Assembly (NCBI GenBank): GCA_013002205.1
Contig: JABDKN010000086.1
Span: 1-42,526, forward strand
DNA from: Granulosicoccus sp.
GTDB lineage: Bacteria; Pseudomonadota; Gammaproteobacteria; Granulosicoccales; Granulosicoccaceae
Reading direction: 5' to 3'
Length of the DNA stretch: 42,526 nucleotides
The notes below the pieces were generated by a model, which made no database searches, was not told the origin of the DNA, and worked only from the letters and a program-made list of their open reading frames with translations. Both the position numbers and the translations under genes were made by a program. Shown here in pieces: positions 1-9,200 of the stretch; the first letter of the stretch is position 1; each line of letters begins with the position of its first letter.

Positions 1-365
1 AGGATCTTCTCAAACACAATTGCCTGACCCACTCGTCGATTCAGCATTTCAACGACTGGGAATTCGCCACCAGTGACGGTGTGCGTGTCCAGCGGGTGAA
101 GGGTAATTTCCACACCAACAGTGCCTCCGCACTGCATGAAGCGGTCAAGGCCGGTATCGGAATTGCCCGTCTGGCGACTTACGTGGTCCAGCCCTCACTG
201 GAAGCCGGGCTGGTGATACCGTTGCTCAAGGAACACGCCGTGGACAGCTCGACGATTCAACTGGTCTATCCACATCGGCGGCACCTCAGCAACAAGGTGC
301 GAGTGTTCACTGATTTCATGGTCGGGAAATTCACACCGAACCCACCGTGGGAACGGGCTGGCTGA
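1..365 (+). CDS. LysR-family transcriptional regulator, C-terminal part
   Basis: The frame is open from the left edge and gives about 120 residues before a TGA at 363-365. The N-terminal helix-turn-helix lies outside the window. What remains matches the second half of a LysR effector-binding domain: a segment with SASALHEAVKAGIGIA, then LATYVVQPSLEAGLVIPLL, then a short strand with LVYPHRRHLSNKVRVFTDF, the usual end of this fold (the position where family members often read YP..R.LS.KVRAFIDF). It ends 2 nt before the stop of the convergent glnK, so there is no room for a separate terminator. The target genes cannot be read from here. The family call is firm; the ligand is unknown. Confidence 0.85.
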   Translation, partial: DLLKHNCLTHSSIQHFNDWEFATSDGVRVQRVKGNFHTNSASALHEAVKAGIGIARLATYVVQPSLEAGLVIPLLKEHAVDSSTIQLVYPHRRHLSNKVRVFTDFMVGKFTPNPPWERAG

Positions 366-367
366 CA

Positions 368-709
<342 letters not shown>

Positions 710-742
710 TTAGGCCTTTGTTGACACTGTTGCCGACATCGC

Positions 743-1933
743 TCAGTGCGTAGTCGACGATATCTTGTGTATGCTGATGTCTGCACCATTGAATTCCTCC
801 TCTTCCGACAGGCGAATGCCAATCAGTGCTTTCAGCACCCCGTATACAACAAATCCACCTGCCGTTGCCACTGCTATGCCCAACAGGGTACCAATCGTTT
901 GACTGACAAGGCTGACACCACCGAGGCCACCGAGTGCCTTGGCGCCGAAGATACCGGCAGCAATACCGCCCCACGCACCACATAATCCGTGCAGGGGCCA
1001 CACACCCAGCACGTCGTCCACGCGCAGGCGATTCTGGGCAAACGTGAAAGCACCGACAAACAGCAGCCCTGCCACACCACCGACGATCAGCGATCCGATT
1101 GGATGCATGATATCGGACCCGGCACAGACTGCCACCAGCCCGGCCAGCGGACCGTTATGCAGAAAGCCCGGATCTGCCCGTCCTGCCAGTAGGGCGGCAA
1201 TGGCTCCACCGGCCATGGCCATCAGGGAATTCATCGCCACCAGCCCGCTTACACCTGCCACGCTTTGCGCGGACATGACGTTGAAGCCGAACCATCCGAC
1301 GGTCAGTATCCAGGCGCCCAGTGCCAGGAACGGGATGCTGCTCGGGGCAAACGTGCTTCCTCCGCCGCCCTGTCGGTTGTAGCGCCCCTGGCGCGGACCC
1401 AGCAGAATGACAGCGCCCAGTGCCAGCCATCCGCCCATGGCATGCACGACGATCGATCCTGCGAAATCATGGAAGCTGGCACCGGTCAGGGCTTGCAGCC
1501 AGTCCTGGAAACCCAGGTTGCCATTCCAGACGATCCCTTCAAAAAACGGATAGATGAACGCCACGATGATGATCGATGCCACCAGTTGCGGATAGAAGCG
1601 AGCACGCTCTGCAATGCCGCCGGAGATAATGGCCGGTATGGCGGCCGCGAATGTCAGCAGGAAGAAAAATTTAACCAGCTCATAACCATTATTGATCGCC
1701 AGTTCGGAGGCCGGCGCCAGAAAGTCCAGGCCGTAGGCCAGGGGGTAGCCGATAAAGAAGTACGCAACCGTGCAGACAGCAAAATCCGAAAAGATCTTGA
1801 CCAGGGCATTGACCTGGTTCTTCTCGCGAACGGTGCCCACTTCCAGAAATGCAAAACCCGAGTGCATGAACAGCACCAGGATCGCCCCCAATAGTACGAA
1901 CACGACATCGCTGCCCGCTTGCAATGATTCCAT
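743..1933 (-). CDS. amtB: ammonium transporter AmtB
   Basis: The product is 396 residues, mostly hydrophobic, with the Amt/MEP/Rh pattern of about eleven membrane helices. Ammonium is conducted through a trimer in the inner membrane. Visible family hallmarks are the conserved Asp at 156 in HDFAGS, the twin pore histidines at 164 (VVHAMGGW) and 315 (WPLHGLCGAWGG), and the cytoplasmic tail with EEEEFNGADIS that contacts GlnK. There is no obvious cleavable signal peptide; the protein starts MESLQAGSDVVFVLLG. The message GAGGGTCAG just before ATG is a good ribosome site. An extended -10 element lies about 30 nt upstream. I found no convincing sigma-54 site in the 75-nt gap before it. Confidence 0.96.
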   Translation of the reverse strand: MESLQAGSDVVFVLLGAILVLFMHSGFAFLEVGTVREKNQVNALVKIFSDFAVCTVAYFFIGYPLAYGLDFLAPASELAINNGYELVKFFFLLTFAAAIPAIISGGIAERARFYPQLVASIIIVAFIYPFFEGIVWNGNLGFQDWLQALTGASFHDFAGSIVVHAMGGWLALGAVILLGPRQGRYNRQGGGGSTFAPSSIPFLALGAWILTVGWFGFNVMSAQSVAGVSGLVAMNSLMAMAGGAIAALLAGRADPGFLHNGPLAGLVAVCAGSDIMHPIGSLIVGGVAGLLFVGAFTFAQNRLRVDDVLGVWPLHGLCGAWGGIAAGIFGAKALGGLGGVSLVSQTIGTLLGIAVATAGGFVVYGVLKALIGIRLSEEEEFNGADISIHKISSTTH

Positions 1934-1963
1934 CTGACCCTCTGACAGGTGTAAAAACCTTCA

Positions 1964-1972
1964 ATCATATCA
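1964..1972 (-). promoter_or_regulatory. candidate extended -10 promoter for amtB-glnK
   Basis: Read on the minus strand this is TGATATGAT, i.e. TG-n-TATGAT, an extended -10 with five of six matches to TATAAT. It would start transcription near 1957, giving a leader of about 24 nt. No recognisable -35 hexamer sits 16-18 nt upstream, which extended -10 promoters can tolerate. The site lies in the 75-nt gap between the EAL gene and amtB, so it would allow amtB-glnK to be expressed separately from the genes upstream. Confidence 0.35.
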
Positions 1973-2008
1973 AGCACGCAAGTAAAACGCTTGAGCCGAC
2001 ACCAAGTT

Positions 2009-3298
2009 TCAATGGCCAGGGTGTTTATCTGCAGTAGCAGTAGCGGAGGCAGTGGCCGGGGCATCGACCAGTATCTGCCTCTCCAATGCATGGAGCAGGC
2101 TGATCAGGCGGTCTATCTGCTGGTCGATACCGGCGAGTGCCTGATCCTGGTCGACGGTTGAACTGCGATCATCAAGCTGCTGCAGGAATGCTATACCGCT
2201 GGCGTGCACGAGTCGCAGCGGTGCTTCGATCTGGCGAAAGACCTCATAGTCCAGGAGGCGCTGACCAATACCAAAGTACCAGAGACCCAGTCGGGATCGA
2301 GCCACTTCGGTTTGCAGACCGGGGTCGGCCACGGACTGCAGGGCGATCCCGTCTCCTACCCTGCTGCAAAAAGCCGCGTCGACCAGCGTCTTGCGAAACC
2401 GCAACAGGTTGAGGCTCGCCTGATGGACCCGGCCGATCTGCGACCCTTCGAAATCGTGCTCGATGGCGACGAAGTCCATGAATTCGGATAATGACATGGG
2501 TCGCCCCAGAAAATATCCCTGACCCTCTTCACAGCCGTGCGCAATCAGGAAATTATAGACAGCCGCAGATTCGATTCCCTCGGCAACTGAGGTCATGCCG
2601 AGTTCACGAGCCATGGATATGGCGGATCGCACGACATCCAGATTCTGCCGCGATGTGCCCATACGCTTGACCACGCCCTGATCCAGTTTCAGCGCATCGA
2701 ATGGCAACTGGCTGAGGCGGTCGATTGAGGAGTGCCCTGTCCCGAAATCATCCATGAGGATCCTGATGCCCATCTGCTTGAGCCGGAGCAGATCGTCGTA
2801 GACACGATCGACATTACCCATGACGGCACTTTCAGTTATCTCTATCTGCAGATCCGTCGGCACAATGGTGCCAGCCTTCAGCAACTGCTCGATGCGATTG
2901 CTGATGATGTGTGATGCAAGGTCGTCGGGAGCGACGTTGATCGACAGTGACAGTGAATTGCCGGACTGATCCTCGACCAGCGGCAATGCATGGGTCGGCG
3001 GCCTGCCAGCCGGCCTGTCGGCTGTGCGCAGAGTCCTGCTGGCATCAACCAGCTGATCCAGCAATTGAACTGTCAGGTCATGCAGCAGGCCACTGCTTTG
3101 CACGAGCGGGAGAAATTCATCGGGCGAGAGAACTTCATTGCTGCCGTTGGTCCAGCGTACCAGTGCCTCCGCCCCGATAACATCCCCACTGAGCAAACTC
3201 ACCTTGGGCTGATAGAACAGCACCAGCTTATCATCCCGCATTGCCTGTTCAAGCGCCTCGCGCGTCACTGGCGATTTCATCCAGGGCTGATCGTTCAT
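2009..3298 (-). CDS. EAL-domain cyclic-di-GMP phosphodiesterase with degenerate CZB-like tail
   Basis: This protein has about 430 residues. I start it at ATG 3298; a TTG one codon upstream is possible. The EAL domain (about 15-275) has the key residues: EAL at 45-47, N122, E154, the DD pair 184-185 in DDFGTG, K205, E241 and Q261, so hydrolysis of c-di-GMP to pGpG is expected. There is no GGDEF domain and no membrane segment. Residues about 290-370 resemble the chemoreceptor zinc-binding (CZB) domain: the stretch SRLGLWYFGIG fits the consensus C-R-L-G-K-W-Y and is followed by a PLRLVH segment. Three of the four zinc ligands are replaced (Cys to S336, the first His absent, the third ligand L362); only H366 remains. 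The last 30 residues are Ala/Thr rich. It lies 18 nt downstream of the DUF349 gene. Confidence 0.88.
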   Translation of the reverse strand: MNDQPWMKSPVTREALEQAMRDDKLVLFYQPKVSLLSGDVIGAEALVRWTNGSNEVLSPDEFLPLVQSSGLLHDLTVQLLDQLVDASRTLRTADRPAGRPPTHALPLVEDQSGNSLSLSINVAPDDLASHIISNRIEQLLKAGTIVPTDLQIEITESAVMGNVDRVYDDLLRLKQMGIRILMDDFGTGHSSIDRLSQLPFDALKLDQGVVKRMGTSRQNLDVVRSAISMARELGMTSVAEGIESAAVYNFLIAHGCEEGQGYFLGRPMSLSEFMDFVAIEHDFEGSQIGRVHQASLNLLRFRKTLVDAAFCSRVGDGIALQSVADPGLQTEVARSRLGLWYFGIGQRLLDYEVFRQIEAPLRLVHASGIAFLQQLDDRSSTVDQDQALAGIDQQIDRLISLLHALERQILVDAPATASATATADKHPGH

Positions 3299-3319
3299 CA
3301 ACGCAACTCTGTCACCAGG

Positions 3320-6223
3320 CTAGCGCTGGAAAGCTTTCAGATAACGCGAATTCAGGGCGTCATGAACGGACCGACGGACGGGACCCGTGGTCATCCACTC
3401 CTGCTCGAGTTGCTCGAGCACCTGACGTGAATCACCCAGCCCGGCCGAGGTCATACCTTCCTGTAAATGCTGCAACTGATATTGCATACGTCGTGCTTTG
3501 TCCTCTGCTGGCGTATCGATACCTGCTGCCACTTCCATCCGGATCAGCAAATCACGCCTCAGTGATTCATTGGCTGCATAGTCCGGTTGTGTACCATTGT
3601 TCAGGTGATGCAGCGCAGCATCGCGGCGTTTCTGCAATAGTGTCCCCAGCTCCGGAGATACCCGCGTATCGCTGGCCTCCCAGGCATGCGTCACATCATC
3701 GACCAGGGTGTCGCTGAGCGTATCGGGATGCTCCACTGCCTGCTCGAGTTGCTCGCATAGACCCACCAGGCGCCGCCGCTCTTCCAGCTCGGCCTGAATG
3801 CGTCGACGAGAGGCGTTGTCCTGCACTCGGGAACAGGCATCCAGGGCCTGTCGGAAATCTCGCAGGAGAAATTTCCTGTCGCGTTCCGGAAATTCAGCCA
3901 GGGCCTGAAACTCGGTACTCAGCGACTGCACTTCGGACTCGTCCAGCGAATCACCCCGGGCAAGCTTTTTCAGCTGTTTGATGATGTCCTTGGCCCGGAA
4001 TACGTGCTCCAGACCGGCACGCTGTTTCTGCCGCTCGACCTGGTGCTGATGCTTGAAGATACTGCCCAGGTGCCCATTGAATACCTCCCAGAGGGCTTGA
4101 TCTTCCTTGCGCCGCATGATGCCCACCAGCTTCCAGGTACTCAGCAGGCTCTTGGCCTGATTGGCCGTGTGTTGAGTAATGTCACCACTGGCCAGTGCGG
4201 CCGCCTTGTCGACCAGTATCTCCTTCTCTTTGGTGTTGCGGTCGTACTGTTCGGCCAGCGCTGTCTCAAACGGCTTGAGGGCGTCCGAGAATCGAGCCTC
4301 CAGCGATTTGTCAGGTTTTCTGTCGGGTACCCGGTTGCGCGACCACTCACGCTTGGCATGGTTCACCTGGCGCGCGACAGCCTTCCAGTCCGGCTCTGCA
4401 CCGGGCGCCGCGTCCAGGGTGGCACGGGCAGCTTCCAGCTCATCACACAATCGTGCCTTGGCATCCAGTTTTTCCTGCCGTTCTTTCTGCTTGCTGTCAA
4501 ACCAGGCTTTGCAGGGTTCGTACGCCGCATCACCCGCGCTCTTGAATCGTGTCCAGAGTTCATTGGAAGCACGACTCACACCCATCGCTTTCCAGGCACT
4601 CTGCAGCTCACGCACTTCCCTGGCCAGTTCTTCAGGGGGGGAATTCTTGCCTGGTAGCGCTTCCATGGATACGCACAAGGCTTCCAGCTTGGGTCGCGCA
4701 GCAAAATCCTGCCAGTCGGCCATCTCTGCCAGTTGCTGTTCTGCACGGGTCAACTTGTCATCCAGACTGACACGTTCCTCTGCTTCCATGGCGCCCAGCT
4801 TTTTCTGCAGGCGACGCAACATGCTGTTGGCAGGGCCCCATTTGCCCTCCTTGATGATGCCTGACAACGCAGCGAACTGTCGATGCGTTGCCTTGATCCG
4901 GTCGCTCGATTCCTGTCGGGCCTTGCCCAGACGATCCTGCAGTTGATCCAGATGAGACTGCAACTCCTGCACGTAGGTATGGTCTGACAGATCCATTCCT
5001 GGCAGCAGTCGAGGGATGTCCAGCAACGAGGCAACCCGCCTGATCCGGTTCTGCAGGGCAGTCGGACGAGCCTTGTTGATCTCATAAGGTGGATCGAACA
5101 GTACAGCCACCGAATGAGCATGCGCAAGAACGCTCCTGACATGCGGGGAAGCGGCCAGGGTTTCGTCCCCGTCCACATCGCTCTGCAGTCTTTCCACGCA
5201 GGCCGGCAGTTCTGCAATGGTCGTGGTCGAGAGAACCTCCTGAATGCCCGTCAGCGCCGGGTCTTCCACTTTGGCGACCGGTGCAGCCGCCGGTGTTTCG
5301 ACAACGGCTGAACCGGCCCCGGACGCGGCACCGGATGCGGCCCCGGACGTGGATGTGGCGAGTGCACCTGTCGCAGCCTCCGCACCCGTCTGCGCCGTCG
5401 TCTCCGACGCCTGTGCCGCGAGATAGTCCTGCAAGCGCTGTTCAGCCTCGGCTATGGCCTGGGTGAAAGCCGCGTCCGAGGATGAGCGGTCCTGTGCGTC
5501 CAGGGCATGCCATCGTTCGCGAACCGCCTGCAGCCGACCACCATGCTGCGGTGTCCAGACACCTTCGTTGAGAGCCTGCGCCTGCTTCAGCGTGCTCGTC
5601 ACTGCATGGCGTCTTGCAATCAGTGCAGCTTCTTCGGCGGCGGCCGCGTCCAGTTTATGCTGCAGCTGCTTGGCCACGACCTTGTCCCTGGAGCGCACCG
5701 CACCCAGGGCCGCCCGCATGGAATCGTGCTGGGAAAGTCGCAGGGCGGCAGCCAGGCGCGTATCGTGGAACCGTGACTGCTGCACCACGGTCACCAGCGT
5801 GGCCTCGTCTTCGATTGCCTGCAGTGCTGATTCGCGCTGTCCGGGGATGGCACTGTGCGCGGCGATGGGCATAGCCAGCCGCGCCGCATGTGAGGCCAGC
5901 AATGCCCGCACGGCAATATCGCTGACAGCGCCGTTGCTGAACCTGTCGGCCAGCCGGGCTTCCGCGGCAGATGCCACCGCACTGGCATCATCGCCATTTG
6001 CATCGAGAAGCTCACGCAGCGTATTCAGTTCATCGAGTTTGCCGATGGCGGCGACACGTACGGCCACATCCTCATCATTTCTGGCCAGCTCCGTCAGGGT
6101 CTCCTGAGCATCGGGTGCATCAGGTTCTACGTCATTGACAAACCCAAGTCGAACCTGGGGGTCCTTGTGCTGGTGTGCAGCAGATTTCAGGAAGTTTTTC
6201 ACACTGGATACACGCAAAGACAC
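3320..6223 (-). CDS. DUF349 domain-containing protein
   Basis: This is a large soluble, highly charged protein of up to 967 residues, rich in Ala, Glu, Arg and Gln, with long predicted helices and coiled coils. DUF349 units are visible as W-K-x-x-G followed by LW-x-x-F: WKAMGVSRASNELWTRF (about 545-560), WSRNRVPDRKPDKSLEARF (about 627-645) and WKLVGIMRRKEDQALWEVF (about 694-712). An upstream KWGPANSMLRRL segment is a further degenerate unit. An Ala/Gly/Ser/Thr-rich linker (about 277-312) joins the N-terminal part, which looks HEAT-like (short helices with DEDVAVRVAAIGKL), to the rest. The biochemical role of DUF349 is not established. The start is uncertain: GTG 6223 is the longest, but GTG 6204 gives an N-terminus (MKNFLKSAAHQHKDPQVRL) that looks more like the family. 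It is 33 nt downstream of the glucan synthase gene. Confidence 0.85.
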   Translation of the reverse strand: MSLRVSSVKNFLKSAAHQHKDPQVRLGFVNDVEPDAPDAQETLTELARNDEDVAVRVAAIGKLDELNTLRELLDANGDDASAVASAAEARLADRFSNGAVSDIAVRALLASHAARLAMPIAAHSAIPGQRESALQAIEDEATLVTVVQQSRFHDTRLAAALRLSQHDSMRAALGAVRSRDKVVAKQLQHKLDAAAAEEAALIARRHAVTSTLKQAQALNEGVWTPQHGGRLQAVRERWHALDAQDRSSSDAAFTQAIAEAEQRLQDYLAAQASETTAQTGAEAATGALATSTSGAASGAASGAGSAVVETPAAAPVAKVEDPALTGIQEVLSTTTIAELPACVERLQSDVDGDETLAASPHVRSVLAHAHSVAVLFDPPYEINKARPTALQNRIRRVASLLDIPRLLPGMDLSDHTYVQELQSHLDQLQDRLGKARQESSDRIKATHRQFAALSGIIKEGKWGPANSMLRRLQKKLGAMEAEERVSLDDKLTRAEQQLAEMADWQDFAARPKLEALCVSMEALPGKNSPPEELAREVRELQSAWKAMGVSRASNELWTRFKSAGDAAYEPCKAWFDSKQKERQEKLDAKARLCDELEAARATLDAAPGAEPDWKAVARQVNHAKREWSRNRVPDRKPDKSLEARFSDALKPFETALAEQYDRNTKEKEILVDKAAALASGDITQHTANQAKSLLSTWKLVGIMRRKEDQALWEVFNGHLGSIFKHQHQVERQKQRAGLEHVFRAKDIIKQLKKLARGDSLDESEVQSLSTEFQALAEFPERDRKFLLRDFRQALDACSRVQDNASRRRIQAELEERRRLVGLCEQLEQAVEHPDTLSDTLVDDVTHAWEASDTRVSPELGTLLQKRRDAALHHLNNGTQPDYAANESLRRDLLIRMEVAAGIDTPAEDKARRMQYQLQHLQEGMTSAGLGDSRQVLEQLEQEWMTTGPVRRSVHDALNSRYLKAFQR

Positions 6224-6256
6224 TCAAGGCCGGGTGGCAGTCTGCAGTATAACAAC

Positions 6257-9200
6257 TCAGCTCGTCGGCACGGCCGTGGCAACAGGCACCTGCTGCGCAC
6301 CTGGCCCCAGGCGGATGACCACCCGCCGCTGGCCATGCTCGGGAAAACTGACGATATTACTGTGAACGGGGACACCGTCAACCACGATCATCGCGACACC
6401 CGAGCCTGTCCTTTCAGGATTCTCGATACACAGCGAGATGCTTGAATCTGCAGAACACAAGGTGACCTCGACCATCTCCCAGGCCGCAGGAATCGCAGGT
6501 TCCAGTCGTACGGCGCCAGGCAGGTAATCGATGCCCAGAATCCCATGGACACCCAGCTGCCAGGTCCAGCTGGCAGCGCCGGTATACCAGCTCCACCCGC
6601 CCCGTGCCTCGTGCAGACCACTGCCTCCAATATCTGCGGCGAGTACGTACGGTTCCCTGGCATACCGAATGGCGGACTCACGATCACTGGTGCGATACAC
6701 CGGGCTGATCATGCTGAATACCTCGTGAGCCTTGTCCGCCTTGCCCAGTGCTGCAAACGCCAGCCCCATCCACGCGGCGGCGTGGGTGTACTGGCCTCCG
6801 TTCTCACGAATGCCCGGTGGATAGGCCTTGATGTACCCGGGGTCACGAGGAGTGTCATGGAAAGGCGGCGTCAGCAGCCGCACGATTTGCAGTGTTCGAT
6901 CAATCAGCATTCTGTCGGCTTCCCGGACTGCGCCGAGTACCCTCTGTTCATCCGCAAAACCTGCCAGCACACCCCAGGACTGCGCCAGCAAGTCGATGCG
7001 ACATTCATCGTTGACAATCGATCCCCACGGCTCACCATCGTCATCGAATGCCCTGACAAACCAGCGACCATCCCAGCCATGAGCGTCAATAGCCTGTTTC
7101 AACTGCTCTGCATGGTGCTGCCATCGCCCTGCCAGCGATGTCTCATCGCGCTCGCGAGCAATCGGCATCATCAGGTCGATGGTGGCAATACGGAACCAGG
7201 CCAGCCAGACACTTTCACCACGCCCCAGGTGCCCGATCCGGTCCATCCCATCGTTCCAGTCGCCTGAACCCATCAACGGTAATCCGTGTACACCTGTCCG
7301 CATCCCATGATCGATCGCACGCCGACAATGCTCAAACAGCGTTCCACTCTCACCATGCTCATAGGTGGAGTAACGATCCTCTTCATCATCTTTCAACAGA
7401 GGCGCTCGCAGGAAAGGTGCAGAGACCTCGAGCACCGCTGAATCTCCAGTGGCTTTGACATAGCGGGCGGTCACATAGGCCAGCCATAGAAAGTCGTCGG
7501 AAATTCGCGTTCGTACACCCTTACCTTCGGGTGGGTGCCACCAGTGAAGAACATCGCCCTCTTCGAACTGATGGGCTGCGGCCAGCAGCAACTGGCGACG
7601 TACGCGTTGCGGATCCGATCCGATACACGCCAGTACGTCCTGAAGCTGGTCACGAAATCCGAAAGCACCACCTGCCTGGTAGAAACCGGCACGGGCATGC
7701 AAGCGGGACGAAATGCTCTGGTACTGGAGCCAGCCATTGATCATCAGGTCGAAACCGGCGTCCGGACTACTGACCTGCAGCGAGCCGCAGCTGCGTTTCC
7801 AGAAATCGGCTACAGCGACCAGGCCACTGCGAATCCTCTCTGGCGATTTCCACCGTCGTATCAGCTGTTCTGCATGGGCTCGGTCATTCCCCTCACCCAG
7901 GATGAAGGTAACGTCGAGCGCCGAGTTTTCCGCCATGTCGAGATGCACCTGGTAGGCTGCGCAGCTGTCACCACCCGGGGTGAACCTGCCACCCAGGTCC
8001 GAGCGCAGCAAACCCTCCGGAATACTCGACTCATTCATTTCATCCAGAAAATCCGCACGGTCGCCGCAGACACTGTGCGCAGGCAGGGTGGCCGTGACGA
8101 ATGCCACCCGCGATGCAAATTCGCTGTTCCAGCGATTGCCGGCCAGTATGGCTTCACTGCTGGCATCGTAACCGCAGACCACATGCGTCCTGGACTTACC
8201 GGCCATGGCTTCCATCACCCACTCGGCATAGAAGGTCACCGTAATCCGCCGGCTCTGGCCACTGCGATTGTCGAGTCGTACTGTCACCAGTTTGACCGGA
8301 TCATCGACAGGGACGAACACTTCCTGACACTGCTCCAGACCATGACTGTTGCGCAGCCATTGCGTCCGGCCGAAACCGTGTCGGACCTGCACAGGACACT
8401 CTATCTGCCTGCCTGTCGGGGAAATGGTCCAGAGCTCTCCGCTGACTTCATCACGCAGCCATAGCTGCTCACCCTGGCGGTTGCGGACCGGGTCGTTGGA
8501 CCAGGGAGTCAGGCGATGTTCACCACTGTTCTGTGCCCAGGTACAGCCGAGTCCGGCCTCACTGACAATGGCACCGAACTGCTCGTTCGCCAGGATATTG
8601 CACCAGGGAGCCGGTGTTGAAACTCCCGGTTCCAGGTGTATCACGTAGTCTCCGCCGGATCCGTCGAAACCACCGATACCGTTATCGAACAGCAGTCCTT
8701 CCGGACGGACAACGGATTCGAGCTCAGACGCGGCGACATTGCCGGGTGCCACGAAGTGCGGTGGCCGGGGTGGCGTGCTCAACACATCTGCCAGGCGTTC
8801 ACCCAGGGGTCGGTCCGAATCGAGTACCACGGTGGCGGCCATGAGTATGTTTTCCCGGCTCAGCCGTGACAAATGAGCAACGGCAAGCAGATGCACCCCA
8901 CCTTGCCGCCCGAGCCAATCGCTACCGTGCATATCCCTCAGCAGCTCCATCACTTTCTCGCGCAACGGGTTCTCATAACCGGTTTCGGTGAGCTGGAACA
9001 CGCAAAGGTCGATCTCCAGCCCCCTGATTCTCCAGAGAAACTGCGCGCGCACCAGTCTTTCGAGAAGCTCTGTCCGAGTGACGTCATGGATGCGCAACAG
9101 TACTATCGGCAGATCACCTGAGATACCCACTCGCCAGAGCTCGGACTGTTCAGGCAGTCTCACTTCCGCCAGTGGCGGAACGGCACGCAGTGCTGCGTCC

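Noticed and set aside
1934-2008. Possible sigma-54 promoter before amtB
   Set aside because: GGTGT and AAGC-like words occur, but the GG-N10-GC spacing is not met.
4179-4946. Long Ser/Ala/Arg-rich reading frame antisense to the DUF349 gene
   Set aside because: Composition is that of the reverse strand of a GC-rich Ala/Gln/Glu coding region; no motif or start signal. The same applies to 5454-6107.
5290-5400. Apparent short repeat in the Ala/Gly/Ser/Thr-coding stretch of the DUF349 gene
   Set aside because: It is a low-complexity protein linker encoded by GC-rich codons, not a DNA repeat element.
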